Shown piece after piece: positions 1 through 7,374 of a stretch of 64,000 bases of DNA. Below the pieces are notes generated by a model. That model searched no databases. It saw nothing but the letters and a program-made list of their open reading frames with translations, and was not told the DNA's origin. How positions within the stretch are numbered: the first letter of the stretch is position 1; every line of letters begins with the position of its first letter. This stretch comes from Pseudomonas sp. MM213 (lineage in GTDB: Bacteria; Pseudomonadota; Gammaproteobacteria; Pseudomonadales; Pseudomonadaceae), in NCBI RefSeq assembly GCF_020423045.1, contig NZ_CP081943.1, positions 3,100,001 to 3,164,000 on the forward strand. The letters are read 5' to 3'. The translations under genes were made by a program, and so were the position numbers.

Positions 1-11
1 TTGATCCGCCG

Positions 12-575
12 ATGAATCAGCAGCAAAAGATCGAAGTTCAGAAAAAAATAGATGCGCAGCTTCTCCTTAAAAGCGGCGGTCAGCAGATCAGCTCTACTCA
101 GGTTGCCTACGACAATGGGAATGCGGTGATTACTTTTCCCGTGCCGGGACAAGTAAATACACCAAACACGACCTGCGACTTTGGTTATGTTTGCTTTTGG
201 GAACACATCAGATACGTGGGGCAAAAACTGGCTCTCAGGAGCACCCCGGCAATTCGTACCGAGAACCTTGCGCAATACGGCATGAGCAATAAAATTTCAT
301 CCTGGAAGCACAACAACAACTTTTTCTATGTGGCCATTGGTGGAGCATCACAACTGAATCTTGGAGGCATAATGGTGATGGCCAATACTTTCGAGTTCGA
401 TATCGGAGGCGAATGCTGTCCATTTGGAGTCGAGCAATCAACCCAACATGCACCGCCTCCGGAGTTTGTATTCAACGAACAGATGGGTTACGACAACCAA
501 ATGGTCAGCGTCGGCTTCTATCCATATCCACAACGTAAGACGGCGTGGTTTACAGGCTTGCACTCACCTTGGTAG
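12..575 (+). CDS. Peptidase inhibitor family I36-like (beta/gamma-crystallin fold) protein, possibly 5'-incomplete
   Basis: The protein is 187 residues from the ATG at 12, but the frame stays open to the window edge, so the true start and any signal peptide may lie upstream. Residues 1-45 resemble the lead segment of I36 proteins (an IDAQL helix, then a QISSTQVAYDNG-type strand ending in PVPG). Then comes the hallmark CDFGYVCFWEH followed by YVGQKLAL, a Greek-key crystallin-like motif as in the Streptomyces metalloprotease inhibitor group. The C-terminal 60 residues, with a CC pair and a Pro-rich stretch, match nothing I know. GC is visibly lower than in all neighbours, which suggests transfer. 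Its 3' end overlaps the convergent binding-protein gene by 26 bp. The family call is moderately sure; an inhibitor role is inference. Confidence 0.6.
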   Translation: MNQQQKIEVQKKIDAQLLLKSGGQQISSTQVAYDNGNAVITFPVPGQVNTPNTTCDFGYVCFWEHIRYVGQKLALRSTPAIRTENLAQYGMSNKISSWKHNNNFFYVAIGGASQLNLGGIMVMANTFEFDIGGECCPFGVEQSTQHAPPPEFVFNEQMGYDNQMVSVGFYPYPQRKTAWFTGLHSPW

Positions 576-1563
576 CCACTTCCCCCGGCACCCACCCTTT
601 CCAGATCTGCGGCTGATTGCGCAAAAACGCTTCCGCCACCTGACGCGGTTGCTGGCGTTTTTCGCTCATCTGCGCCAGCGTCTGGTTCAGCAGATCGATC
701 GGGAAATCGACTTTCTCGAAGAACGACACCAAGTCCGGATACTGCGTCTTGAACGGTGCAGACACGCCGATCGCCAGGCTCGCCGGCATCGAGCGCGTGC
801 CTTTGGGGTTTGGGTTGTTGGCATCGGCCAGGGTCTTCCAGGCCTCGGCGTCGAACGGCGGCTCTTCGAGTTTCACCAGTTTGAAGCGCCCCAATAGCGG
901 CGTCGGCGACCAGTAGTAGAACAACACCGGTTTGCCGCGACGGATCGACGAGGCCACTTCGGCATCCAGCGCCGCGCCGGAGCCGGTGCGGAAGTTGACG
1001 AAGCTGGTGGTCAGGTCGTAGGCCTTGAGTTTCTGACTGTTGACGATCTCCGAAGTCCAGCCGGTCGGGCTGTTGAGGAAGCGTCCGCGACTCGGGTCTT
1101 CGGGGTCGCGGAACACGTCTTTGTAGCGCGCCAGATCGGCGACGGATTTCAGCTCCGGCGCCAACGGTTTGATCCCGCGCTCCGGGTCGCCCTTGATCAC
1201 GTATTCCGGCACCCACCAGCCTTCGGTGGCGCCTTTGACGGTGTCGCCCAGCCCGAACACTTTGCCTTCCGACGCCGCCTTGACCCACGCCGGACTACGC
1301 CCGGCCCACTCTTCGCCGATCACTTGAATGTCGTTCTTGGCCAATGCCGCTTCGAGGCTGACGGTGCTGCCCGGCAAAGTGTCGGTCGGGTAGCCGTAAC
1401 CTTTTTCGACGATCAGCCGCAAGATCTCGGTGATCAGGCTGCCGCTTTCCCAGGTGATGTCACCGAAGTGGATCGGCTTGGTTTGTTCCGCGGCGGGAAC
1501 GTGGGTCGCCACAAGGCTCAGGGCCAGCAGCGAACTGCCGAGCAGGGTTTTGATCGATTTCAT
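550..1563 (-). CDS. ABC transporter substrate-binding protein, glycine betaine/OpuAC type
   Basis: The 337-residue protein starts with a Sec-type signal peptide (MKSIKTLLGSSLLALSLVAT, cleavage near VPAAEQ). The mature part is an OpuAC-like type II periplasmic binding fold: an FGDITWESG segment, a GEEWAGRSPAW loop and a YYWSPTP motif near residue 220. These belong to the ProX/quaternary-amine binding proteins, so a betaine- or choline-like ligand is likely but not proven. No permease or ATPase gene is adjacent, so the protein must borrow a transporter or act as a sensor. Its ATG overlaps the stop of the upstream ECF sigma gene (ATGA), which implies translational coupling to a regulator, unusual for this family. 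Confidence 0.8.
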   Translation of the reverse strand: MKSIKTLLGSSLLALSLVATHVPAAEQTKPIHFGDITWESGSLITEILRLIVEKGYGYPTDTLPGSTVSLEAALAKNDIQVIGEEWAGRSPAWVKAASEGKVFGLGDTVKGATEGWWVPEYVIKGDPERGIKPLAPELKSVADLARYKDVFRDPEDPSRGRFLNSPTGWTSEIVNSQKLKAYDLTTSFVNFRTGSGAALDAEVASSIRRGKPVLFYYWSPTPLLGRFKLVKLEEPPFDAEAWKTLADANNPNPKGTRSMPASLAIGVSAPFKTQYPDLVSFFEKVDFPIDLLNQTLAQMSEKRQQPRQVAEAFLRNQPQIWKGWVPGEVATKVSASL

Positions 1564-2093
1564 GCGGACCTCTGGTGCAAGGGTTCATTGGCGCTGTGCT
1601 GGGCGCACAACGCTTGGGAGCGGGTCATGTAGACGCTGACCGAGCGCTGGGAAATGCCCAGTTCGGCAGCGATTTGCGGGTACGTCAGGCCATCGATGCG
1701 CGACAACAGGAACGTCGCCCGGACTTTGCCCGGCAAACGCTCAAGCGTTCGGTCGAGGCGGTGCAACGCCTGGGTCAGTTGCAGCAATTCCTCGGGCGAA
1801 GACGCTTGGGGCTGATCAAGGTGTTGCAGTTGATCGAGGTGCTGACGCTCCAGATCGCGACGGCGCCAGAGCTGATAAATCAACCGGCGGGCGATGGTGG
1901 TGAGCAAGGCGCGGGGCTCGCGGATCGGGGTCAGACCCGGCGATTCGAGCAGTTGCACGAAGGTCTCGGCGGCGATGTCTTCGACGCTGGAACTGGCCCC
2001 GAGAAACTGGCGCAACCGAGCGCAGAGCCAGGGGTAATGGGCGCGGAACAATCCGCCCACGTCGTTTCGATGGGATACGTCGGTGCCGGACAT
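1560..2093 (-). CDS. ECF-type RNA polymerase sigma factor, FecI-like, without anti-sigma partner
   Basis: The 177-residue protein has a sigma-70 region 2 (about residues 12-75, with SVEDIAAETFVQLLE) and region 4 (about 115-170, with LPGKVRATFLLSRIDGLTYPQIAAELGIS helix-turn-helix). It recruits core RNA polymerase to a small set of promoters. The ATG at 2093 follows GGAG at a suitable distance. FecI-type factors usually sit before a fecR-like gene and a TonB receptor gene; here the next gene, overlapping by 4 bp, encodes a periplasmic binding protein. No FecR is seen within the window on either side. How it is held inactive is therefore open. Region 4 resembles the FecI group, but the target promoter is unknown. 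Confidence 0.85.
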   Translation of the reverse strand: MSGTDVSHRNDVGGLFRAHYPWLCARLRQFLGASSSVEDIAAETFVQLLESPGLTPIREPRALLTTIARRLIYQLWRRRDLERQHLDQLQHLDQPQASSPEELLQLTQALHRLDRTLERLPGKVRATFLLSRIDGLTYPQIAAELGISQRSVSVYMTRSQALCAQHSANEPLHQRSA

Positions 2094-2179
2094 AGAGGCT
2101 CCAAGGGTTAGGGTCGCTGAATGTCCGGTGGTCCGGTGAGGCGAATCCTAGCAAGGAGCCTTATTCTTTAATAATACTT

Positions 2180-2191
2180 AAAATGCATTTT
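2180..2191. promoter_or_regulatory. Perfect 12-bp palindrome upstream of the ECF sigma gene
   Basis: AAAATGCATTTT lies in an AT-rich stretch (about 2160-2215) 87 bp upstream of the sigma gene start. The AT-rich block is the likely promoter region. The palindrome could bind a regulator; no known box is recognised. Confidence 0.3.
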
Positions 2192-2227
2192 TATATTCAT
2201 TTAAGGAATTAAAGTGGAATTTGATGG

Positions 2228-2330
2228 ATCGCCTTCGCGGGCAAGCCTCGCTCCTACAGGTTCCATATCGTTCGCCAATTCCTTGATCGACACAAAACCT
2301 GTAGGAGCGAGGCTTGCCCGCGAAGGCGAT
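2228..2330. repeat. REP inverted pair (GAGCGAGG class)
   Basis: Two REP arms of about 33 bp (core TTCGCGGGCAAGCCTCGCTC and its reverse complement) flank a 35-bp spacer. The element ends just past the 3' end of the PhnD-like gene and can form a long cruciform or mRNA hairpin. Confidence 0.9.
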
Positions 2331-2336
2331 CTCCAG

Positions 2337-3128
2337 TCAACGCAACCGCCCAAACCCCAACGCCTCGGCTTCCTGCTGATAATCGAGAACGATTTGATAG
2401 TCGCTCTCGCTGGCCGGCAACACCTCGTGCAACCCAAGGACTTCGGCGACATCGGGCAATTCCCGCAACGTCTCGTTCATCACCTGCCGCAACGCCTCTA
2501 CCTGTTCATCGGTCGCCGTCGCAGCGGTGATATACGGCAAGGTCGGGCTGAACGCGCTACGCACCACCACGCGTAATCCCGCCACTTCCACTTCGGCGTG
2601 CCGCGCCAGGTAGGCGAAGGTCACGCTGTCGATGGCGGCGAGGTCGGCTTGATCTTCACGCAGCCAGCGCAGGCTCTCGCGGTGGCTGCCGCTGATGCCG
2701 ACGCTGGCGAAGAACTGCCCGTCGCGGTGCAGCGGCGCGAGTCGTTGACGCAGCAGGTTCATGCCGCTGTTGGAGTCTTCGCCGTTGATCACGCCACGGC
2801 TGCCGAAAAACGCGGGCAAGGTCCGGCGTGAATCATCGGCACGGCTGAGCAGCAGGCTGCAATGGTTACCGCCACTGCTGTCCGGCAGTTCGTAACGAGG
2901 CCGGCCGATAACCCGAACCTGGCCGCGCAATGCGGTCATCAGCGGATAGCCGCAGGTTTGGGTCAGCAGCAACTGCGGGGCCAGCCACAGGTCCAACAGC
3001 GACAGCCCATCGGCATTGCGGCGGGTGGCACCCAGACGTGCGAGGATTCGCGTCAGCCAACGCTCGTTGGCCTGGCGGATGGGTTCGGGGGCGACGTACA
3101 TCAGTAATTCGGTGATGTGTTGAGTCAT
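2337..3128 (-). CDS. PhnD-like phosphate/phosphonate-type substrate-binding superfamily protein without signal peptide
   Basis: I chose the ATG at 3128 because the longer frame runs back through a REP element; the product is 263 residues. It resembles PhnD-family binding proteins (type II periplasmic binding fold): GVINGEDSNSGMNLLR near residue 130 matches their ligand-loop style, and GSHRESLRWLREDQADLAAID matches the second lobe signature that reads as a shift from substrate to residue-scale contacts. No signal peptide or lipobox is present in this start, so the protein should be cytoplasmic unless exported otherwise. No transporter genes are adjacent. The ligand is unknown; the family call is fairly safe, and a transport role is doubtful. 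Confidence 0.65.
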   Translation of the reverse strand: MTQHITELLMYVAPEPIRQANERWLTRILARLGATRRNADGLSLLDLWLAPQLLLTQTCGYPLMTALRGQVRVIGRPRYELPDSSGGNHCSLLLSRADDSRRTLPAFFGSRGVINGEDSNSGMNLLRQRLAPLHRDGQFFASVGISGSHRESLRWLREDQADLAAIDSVTFAYLARHAEVEVAGLRVVVRSAFSPTLPYITAATATDEQVEALRQVMNETLRELPDVAEVLGLHEVLPASESDYQIVLDYQQEAEALGFGRLR

Positions 3129-3158
3129 CAAAATTTTCCCATACAACAAAATTCCCCG

Positions 3159-3263
3159 TGTAGGAGCCGGCTTGCTGCGGGCGGCGTTCCGACGATAGCG
3201 GTGTGTCATGTTGCATTGATGGGACTGATACACCGCCATCGCCAGCAAGCCGGCTCCTACAGG
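3159..3263. repeat. REP inverted pair (GAGCCGGC class)
   Basis: The arms TGTAGGAGCCGGCTTGCTG and its reverse complement (CAGCAAGCCGGCTCCTACA) enclose about 60 bp. The element lies between the PhnD-like gene start and the desaturase gene end, both on the minus strand. Confidence 0.9.
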
Positions 3264-3279
3264 GGGGATGCGTTGGCAA

Positions 3280-4221
3280 TCAGTGGAAGGGGTGTTTCGG
3301 GCTGTCGATCGCCTTTATCCCGTTCTCACGCCACAACTGAGCATAACCCTGCACCAGAAAGCCGCCGCTGCGCGCCACCCATTGCTCGCGGCGTGCGTGG
3401 TAGGCGCGGGGCAAGTCGTACCAGGGCAGACCCGGCAAGTCGTGATGCACCAGATGAAAATTCAGGTTCAGGAACAACCAGCGCCATGGCCAGCCGGCTT
3501 CATTGAGCACGGTGCGTTGCTCGGGTTGCGCATGGGGACGGTGCTCATAGTAGGAGCGGATCATTGCAATCGACAGCGCCGGCACGCTGATCAGCAACAG
3601 GTAATGCCACACCGGCACCACGCTGTAATGGGCGATGAACAGCAACATCGACACGGTCAGTGCGCCGTGGGTCAGCCACATCAACCAGGCCTGTCGATCA
3701 CCCGATCTCAGGCGCTGAAGCTCTTCGCGCGCCAGCGCCAGCAAGGCCAGCGGCGCACCGACGATGAAGCGTCCGAGTACGGTTTTGTTCAACCAATGCA
3801 GGCTCTGTTCAAACACGGAACTGCCCTGCCACCGCTCGGCACTCAGGTAACGGCTTTCCGGATCGATGCCCGGCAAGGTCAGGTCTTCGTCGCGGTGATG
3901 CAGCAGATGACTGTCGCGATACAACGTGTAGGGGTACCAGACGGCGAACGGTGCGTAACCGAGGATTTTGTTCAGCGTGGTCCAGCGGGTGGGGTGACCG
4001 TGAAGCAATTCGTGCTGCACCGACAACCACAGCACCACCAGCGGAATCAGCAGCAACGTGCTCCACCAGACGCCCAATCGATTGCTGGCCAGCATGATGC
4101 CGAACCAGCCGCCGTACACGCCGATCAGCAGAAACCAGGTCGGCCACTCGGTGCGAGCGGTCAGGCGCTGGCGCAGGGTTTCGATTTCTTCTCGGTGGGC
4201 ACTATCGAAGTAATGGGGCAT
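3280..4221 (-). CDS. Membrane fatty acid desaturase
   Basis: This is a membrane di-iron fatty acid desaturase of 313 residues from the ATG at 4221; an ATG at 4266 would add 15 residues, and neither start has a strong ribosome site. Histidine boxes are HELLHGH (residues 70-76), HLLHH (105-109) and HLVHHD (256-261), the spacing expected for the family. Hydrophobic spans lie near 28-45, 50-70 and 180-220. It would introduce a double bond into membrane lipid acyl chains using oxygen and an electron donor; position and substrate cannot be read from the sequence. It appears monocistronic between two repeats. The family is certain; a specific name (desA, desB) is not. Confidence 0.88.
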   Translation of the reverse strand: MPHYFDSAHREEIETLRQRLTARTEWPTWFLLIGVYGGWFGIMLASNRLGVWWSTLLLIPLVVLWLSVQHELLHGHPTRWTTLNKILGYAPFAVWYPYTLYRDSHLLHHRDEDLTLPGIDPESRYLSAERWQGSSVFEQSLHWLNKTVLGRFIVGAPLALLALAREELQRLRSGDRQAWLMWLTHGALTVSMLLFIAHYSVVPVWHYLLLISVPALSIAMIRSYYEHRPHAQPEQRTVLNEAGWPWRWLFLNLNFHLVHHDLPGLPWYDLPRAYHARREQWVARSGGFLVQGYAQLWRENGIKAIDSPKHPFH

Positions 4222-4290
4222 GGCGTTGCTCAGATCGGGGACCAGTCCCCTTCTGTGCAATGGCATCGGGAAATCTTGCAGATTATTTGA

Positions 4291-4322
4291 TGATCGTTCC
4301 CGCGCTCACGTGGGAACGATCG
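4291..4322. repeat. Short intergenic inverted repeat (GTTCCC...GGGAAC)
   Basis: ATCGTTCCC (4293-4301) pairs with GGGAACGAT (4312-4320). This hairpin type recurs between Pseudomonas genes. It lies just beyond the 3' end of the Lys-rich miniprotein gene (minus strand) and may end its transcript. Confidence 0.6.
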
Positions 4323-4334
4323 ATTAAAGCGGGA

Positions 4335-4445
4335 TCAATGGCCGAACACACCCACCTTCTTGGCCTTCTTGTCCGCGCGTTTTTCATCGGCGGTTTTCGC
4401 CGGTTTCTTCTTCGCTGCTTTTTTTGAATCCATGCCTTTGGTCAT
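4335..4445 (-). CDS. Lys/Ala-rich miniprotein of unknown function
   Basis: This is a 36-residue protein from the ATG at 4445, which has GTGGAG upstream. A longer in-frame start at 4559 would run over the divergent acetyltransferase gene start and looks wrong. The product is strongly basic (KKAAKKKPAK, then DEKRADKKAKK) and ends VGVFGH. Such composition suggests binding to nucleic acid or another polyanion, but there is no recognisable domain. It is divergent from the GNAT gene with about 100 bp between starts. Codon use fits the host, and a hairpin follows its stop. It could be a chance frame; the clear ribosome site and position argue for a real gene. Confidence 0.55.
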   Translation of the reverse strand: MTKGMDSKKAAKKKPAKTADEKRADKKAKKVGVFGH

Positions 4446-4548
4446 GATACGTACTCCACTCATACGGGATGTGAGATCAGGTATACACCTATCCCCGGCC
4501 GCCCGTTCTTTTATAATCGCCCGCTTTGCGCACACACAGACCCGCCCC

Positions 4549-4965
4549 ATGACCGACACTCAATACACCTTGCTCGCCGAGCCGTTGTGGCCCCTGATGA
4601 ACAAGTTTTATCGCGCTCACAAATCGTCGATGAAAGCGGTCCGCGACGCTCAATTGTGGGTGGCCCGGCGCAACGAGATCATTGCGGCGCTGTGCTTGCG
4701 TCCGGTCTCGGGCGGGCATTGGTTGACCGGTTTGTTTGTCGACCCGGCCTGTCGTGAACAAGGGATCGCAGCGACGCTGATTGCCGAAGCGGTGAACGGT
4801 CTCGACCAACCGGTGTGGCTGTTCTGCCACCCGGACTTGCGGGGTTTTTATGAGCGTCGCGGGTTTACCTTCGATCCGCCCATGCCATACGCGATGGTCG
4901 AACGCTTGAGCCGTTATGCGCGCAGCAAACCGATGATAGCGATGGGCCTGGAGCCGGTTGGATAG
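4549..4965 (+). CDS. GNAT family N-acetyltransferase
   Basis: The protein is 138 residues from the ATG at 4549; the frame extends further upstream but there overlaps the miniprotein. The acetyl-CoA binding strand-loop-helix of GNAT proteins is visible: LTGLFVDPACREQGIAATLI near residues 60-80, where V-x-P-x-x-R-x-x-G-I-A matches motif A. The C-terminal FCHPDLRGFYERRGF is a typical motif B. It transfers an acetyl group to an unknown amine, small molecule or protein. It is flanked by the miniprotein and a REP element and seems to be a single-gene unit. The fold is confident; the substrate is unknown. Confidence 0.85.
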   Translation: MTDTQYTLLAEPLWPLMNKFYRAHKSSMKAVRDAQLWVARRNEIIAALCLRPVSGGHWLTGLFVDPACREQGIAATLIAEAVNGLDQPVWLFCHPDLRGFYERRGFTFDPPMPYAMVERLSRYARSKPMIAMGLEPVG

Positions 4966-4979
4966 GCGTGTGGACCCAA

Positions 4980-5070
4980 TGTGGGAGCGGGCTTGCTCGC
5001 GAATGCGCAGTGTCAGTCAGCATTGATGTAGCCTGACACTGCGCATTCGCGAGCAAGCCCGCTCTCACAG
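4980..5070. repeat. REP inverted pair with unusually long arms
   Basis: The two arms match over about 37 bp with one mismatch by eye, starting TGTGGGAGCGGGCTTGCTCG and extending past the REP core through GAATGCGCAGTGTCAG. Only a short loop separates them. Confidence 0.9.
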
Positions 5071-5085
5071 GGGATTATGGTGATT

Positions 5086-5625
5086 TCAATCGTCGGCGTT
5101 GGGATCTAGATCCGGAAACATCACTTCGGTAAACCCGAATTTGCTGAAGTCGGTAATCCGTGACGGGTACAACCGGCCGATCAGGTGATCACACTCGTGC
5201 TGCACCACTCGGGCGTGAAACCCCGAAGCGATGCGCACGATCGGCTCGCCTTTCGGGTCAAAACCTTCATAGCGAATTTGCTGATACCGACTCACCGCGC
5301 CGCGTAATCCCGGCACCGACAGGCAGCCTTCAAACCCCTCTTCCATCACCGGGCTCAACGGCGTGATCAGCGGATTGATCAGGATCGTCTGCGGCACCGC
5401 TTCAGCGTCCGGATAACGCTCGCTGTGCTCGAAGCCGAAGATCACCAGTTGCAGGTCAACGCCGATCTGCGGCGCGGCCAGGCCCACCCCGCCGACGCTT
5501 TCCATGGTCTGGAACATGTCGTCGATCAGTTGCCACAGCTCGGGGCTGTCGAACATCTCGGCGGGGACCGGCGGCGCAATGCGCAGCAGGCGCTCGTCGC
5601 CCATTTTCAGGATTTCACGGATCAT
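5086..5625 (-). CDS. def: Peptide deformylase
   Basis: The protein is 179 residues, usual for bacterial deformylase. It removes the N-formyl group from nascent proteins with a bound metal, normally Fe(II). All three motifs are intact: GVGLAAPQ (residues 46-53), EGCLSVPG (99-106, metal ligand Cys101) and HECDH (143-147, both His ligands and the catalytic Glu). The gene is not beside fmt, the usual partner of the housekeeping copy, so it is probably a second paralogue. Its ATG overlaps the stop of the upstream membrane-protein gene (ATGA), so the two are translated as a coupled pair. The C-terminal extension ending LDPNADD is acidic. Confidence 0.93.
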   Translation of the reverse strand: MIREILKMGDERLLRIAPPVPAEMFDSPELWQLIDDMFQTMESVGGVGLAAPQIGVDLQLVIFGFEHSERYPDAEAVPQTILINPLITPLSPVMEEGFEGCLSVPGLRGAVSRYQQIRYEGFDPKGEPIVRIASGFHARVVQHECDHLIGRLYPSRITDFSKFGFTEVMFPDLDPNADD

Positions 5626-6584
5626 TTGATGACTTCGTCAGTGGGTGGTTTCACCGAGTGATCCCGGCCCAGTCCGGAAACGTGATGTTTCTCTTCGTGG
5701 ACAGGACCGTGTTCACCGGCGACTTTTTCGCCAGGGTCTTTGCCTTCGCGCGACATGTGTTCGATCACCGCATTCATCTCCGCACCGAGCAACAACACCG
5801 CCGCAGAAATATAGAAGTACAGCAACAGCACAATGATCGCGCCGATACTGCCATACATGGCGTTGTAGTTGGCGAAGGTCTTGACGTAAAACGCAAAGCC
5901 CAACGACGCGATGATCCACACCACCACCGCCAGCACCGAGCCTGGGGTGATGAAACGAAACTCCTGTTTGACGTCGGGCATGACGTAATAGATCAGCGCC
6001 ACGGCAATCATCATCAGGATCACGATGACCGGCCAGCGAGCGATGGTCCAGACCGTGACAATAAAGTCTTCAAGGCCGACCTGCGCGGCGATCCAGCCCA
6101 TCACTTGCGGCCCAAGCACCATCAGCGCGGCGGCAATCAGCAACATCCCGGCAATGCCGATCGTGTAGAAAACCGACAGCGGAAAACGCTTCCAGAACGG
6201 CCGGCCTTCGACCACGTCATACGCGGCGTTCATCGCGCTCATCATCAGTCGCACGCCGGCCGAGGCCGTATACAGCGCGATGACGATACCGACCGAGAGC
6301 AAGCCCCCCTTGGATTGCTGGAGCTGGTCGATCACCGGGTTCACCTGCTCCAGCGCCTGGGGTGGCAAGACCAGTTCCGATTGCAGGCGCAGCCAGGAAA
6401 AGAAGTCCGGCAGGTGCAGGAAACCGATCAGGGCAATCAGAAAAAGAATGAAGGGAAACAACGAAAACAGCATTTGATAGGCCAACGCCGAGGCATAGGT
6501 CGACATCTCGTCGGCGACGAACTCGGTGACCGTGCGCACCATCACGCGATGGAGGGGCACACCTTTCATGTCCGGGAAAATCAT
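5622..6584 (-). CDS. YihY/BrkB family inner-membrane protein
   Basis: The protein is 320 residues from the ATG at 6584, which follows a perfect AGGAG; the longer frame to 6605 lacks one. Six hydrophobic segments are visible. The family core is present, including [20 protein letters not shown] near the N terminus and a later [25 protein letters not shown] stretch with [27 protein letters not shown]. YihY/BrkB proteins (formerly thought to be RNase BN) have no agreed function; transport or envelope roles have been proposed. The C-terminal 40 residues are hydrophilic and rich in His and charged residues. The gene runs into def by a 4-bp overlap. Confidence 0.88.
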   Translation of the reverse strand: MIFPDMKGVPLHRVMVRTVTEFVADEMSTYASALAYQMLFSLFPFILFLIALIGFLHLPDFFSWLRLQSELVLPPQALEQVNPVIDQLQQSKGGLLSVGIVIALYTASAGVRLMMSAMNAAYDVVEGRPFWKRFPLSVFYTIGIAGMLLIAAALMVLGPQVMGWIAAQVGLEDFIVTVWTIARWPVIVILMMIAVALIYYVMPDVKQEFRFITPGSVLAVVVWIIASLGFAFYVKTFANYNAMYGSIGAIIVLLLYFYISAAVLLLGAEMNAVIEHMSREGKDPGEKVAGEHGPVHEEKHHVSGLGRDHSVKPPTDEVIK

Positions 6585-6819
6585 TAGCGTCTCCTTTCGC
6601 CGCAATGGGGTTGAAGTCGTGGCGACTCAGGGGCCGTTTTCTACATCAAAGTAGCCTACTTGGCGACTTTGAAACAATTTCCGTGTGCAAGTTCAGACTG
6701 ACACAAAAACGACATTTCATCGTTCCGTGCAGGTTGGGCTTTATGTTTGCCGACCAACCCCCGAGAATGCGCAACGTATTCAGGCCACGGCCCTGAAGAT
6801 CCAATCCCGTAGGAATGTT

Positions 6820-7197
6820 ATGAAACTCGATAAAAAGCAGGCCATTGCCCGCAGAAACCAGGAACTCGGCGGTGCTGTGCTTGGCGTCAACAACTGCCAT
6901 TTCGCCGAATTGAACCGTAACCGCAACATCTGGTGGTTCGATCTCCCGGTGGCGCGCCTGGCCATTGGTCAGTACGAATGGATTCACCTGCTGATGCACA
7001 CGCCGGACACCGACGAACTGCTGCACCTGAAAGTGCCGACGGTGTTCCTGCGCGAGAAGCTCGAAGGGCTGGTGGTGCGTAACCAGGGCAAGCGCAAGGC
7101 TGCGCTGAGCCTGGAACTGAGTGCGGACAAGGATTCGTACCTGCAGGACATGCGCCCGGCGGGCACCAACGTCAATTTCGCGCCGTTCCGCCAATAA
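6820..7197 (+). CDS. Conserved-looking protein of unknown function
   Basis: The product is 125 residues from the ATG at 6820, which follows TAGGA; the open frame begins at 6685, but that part reads as non-coding. I recognise no domain. It is soluble, without signal peptide or membrane spans, and mixed in charge. Aromatic and basic patches are visible (HFAELNRNRNIWWFDLP, GQYEWIHLLMHTPD, FLREKLEGLVVRNQGKRKAALSLEL). It is divergent from the BrkB-like gene and followed by a REP element and the fadD1 terminator, so it is a single-gene unit. Base composition fits the host chromosome. It looks like a conserved Pseudomonas orphan rather than a chance frame. Confidence 0.65.
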   Translation: MKLDKKQAIARRNQELGGAVLGVNNCHFAELNRNRNIWWFDLPVARLAIGQYEWIHLLMHTPDTDELLHLKVPTVFLREKLEGLVVRNQGKRKAALSLELSADKDSYLQDMRPAGTNVNFAPFRQ

Positions 7198-7216
7198 CCC
7201 AAAAGAAAATCAAAAG

Positions 7217-7303
7217 CTTCGCGAGCAGGCTCGCTCCCACAGTTGATCGCATTCATCCTGATAGAACGCGGACAAAAATGTGGGAGCGAGCCTGCTCGCG
7301 ATG
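7217..7303. repeat. REP inverted pair (GCGAGCAGGCTCGC class)
   Basis: CTTCGCGAGCAGGCTCGCTC and its reverse complement flank a 36-bp spacer. The element lies downstream of the unknown gene and of the convergent fadD1. Confidence 0.9.
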
Positions 7304-7341
7304 GCAATCGATCAGACAACGAACCTTTCAAGTCAGCCAAC

Positions 7342-7369
7342 AAAAAAGCCCCGCATCTGCGGGGCTTTT
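7342..7369 (-). terminator. Rho-independent terminator of fadD1 (bidirectional shape)
   Basis: An 8-bp GC stem (GCCCCGCA with TGCGGGGC) is flanked by A-run and T-run, six bases beyond the fadD1 stop. It could also end transcripts coming from the plus-strand unknown gene. Confidence 0.85.
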
Positions 7370-7374
7370 GTTTG

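Noticed and set aside
2228..3263. Repeated palindromic units taken as a possible CRISPR array
   Set aside because: The units are inverted pairs at separate intergenic sites, not regular direct repeats with spacers, and no cas genes are present.
4360..4548. N-terminal extension of the GNAT acetyltransferase
   Set aside because: The extended frame crosses the divergent miniprotein gene and its promoter and reads as hydrophobic nonsense; GNAT homology starts after the ATG at 4549.
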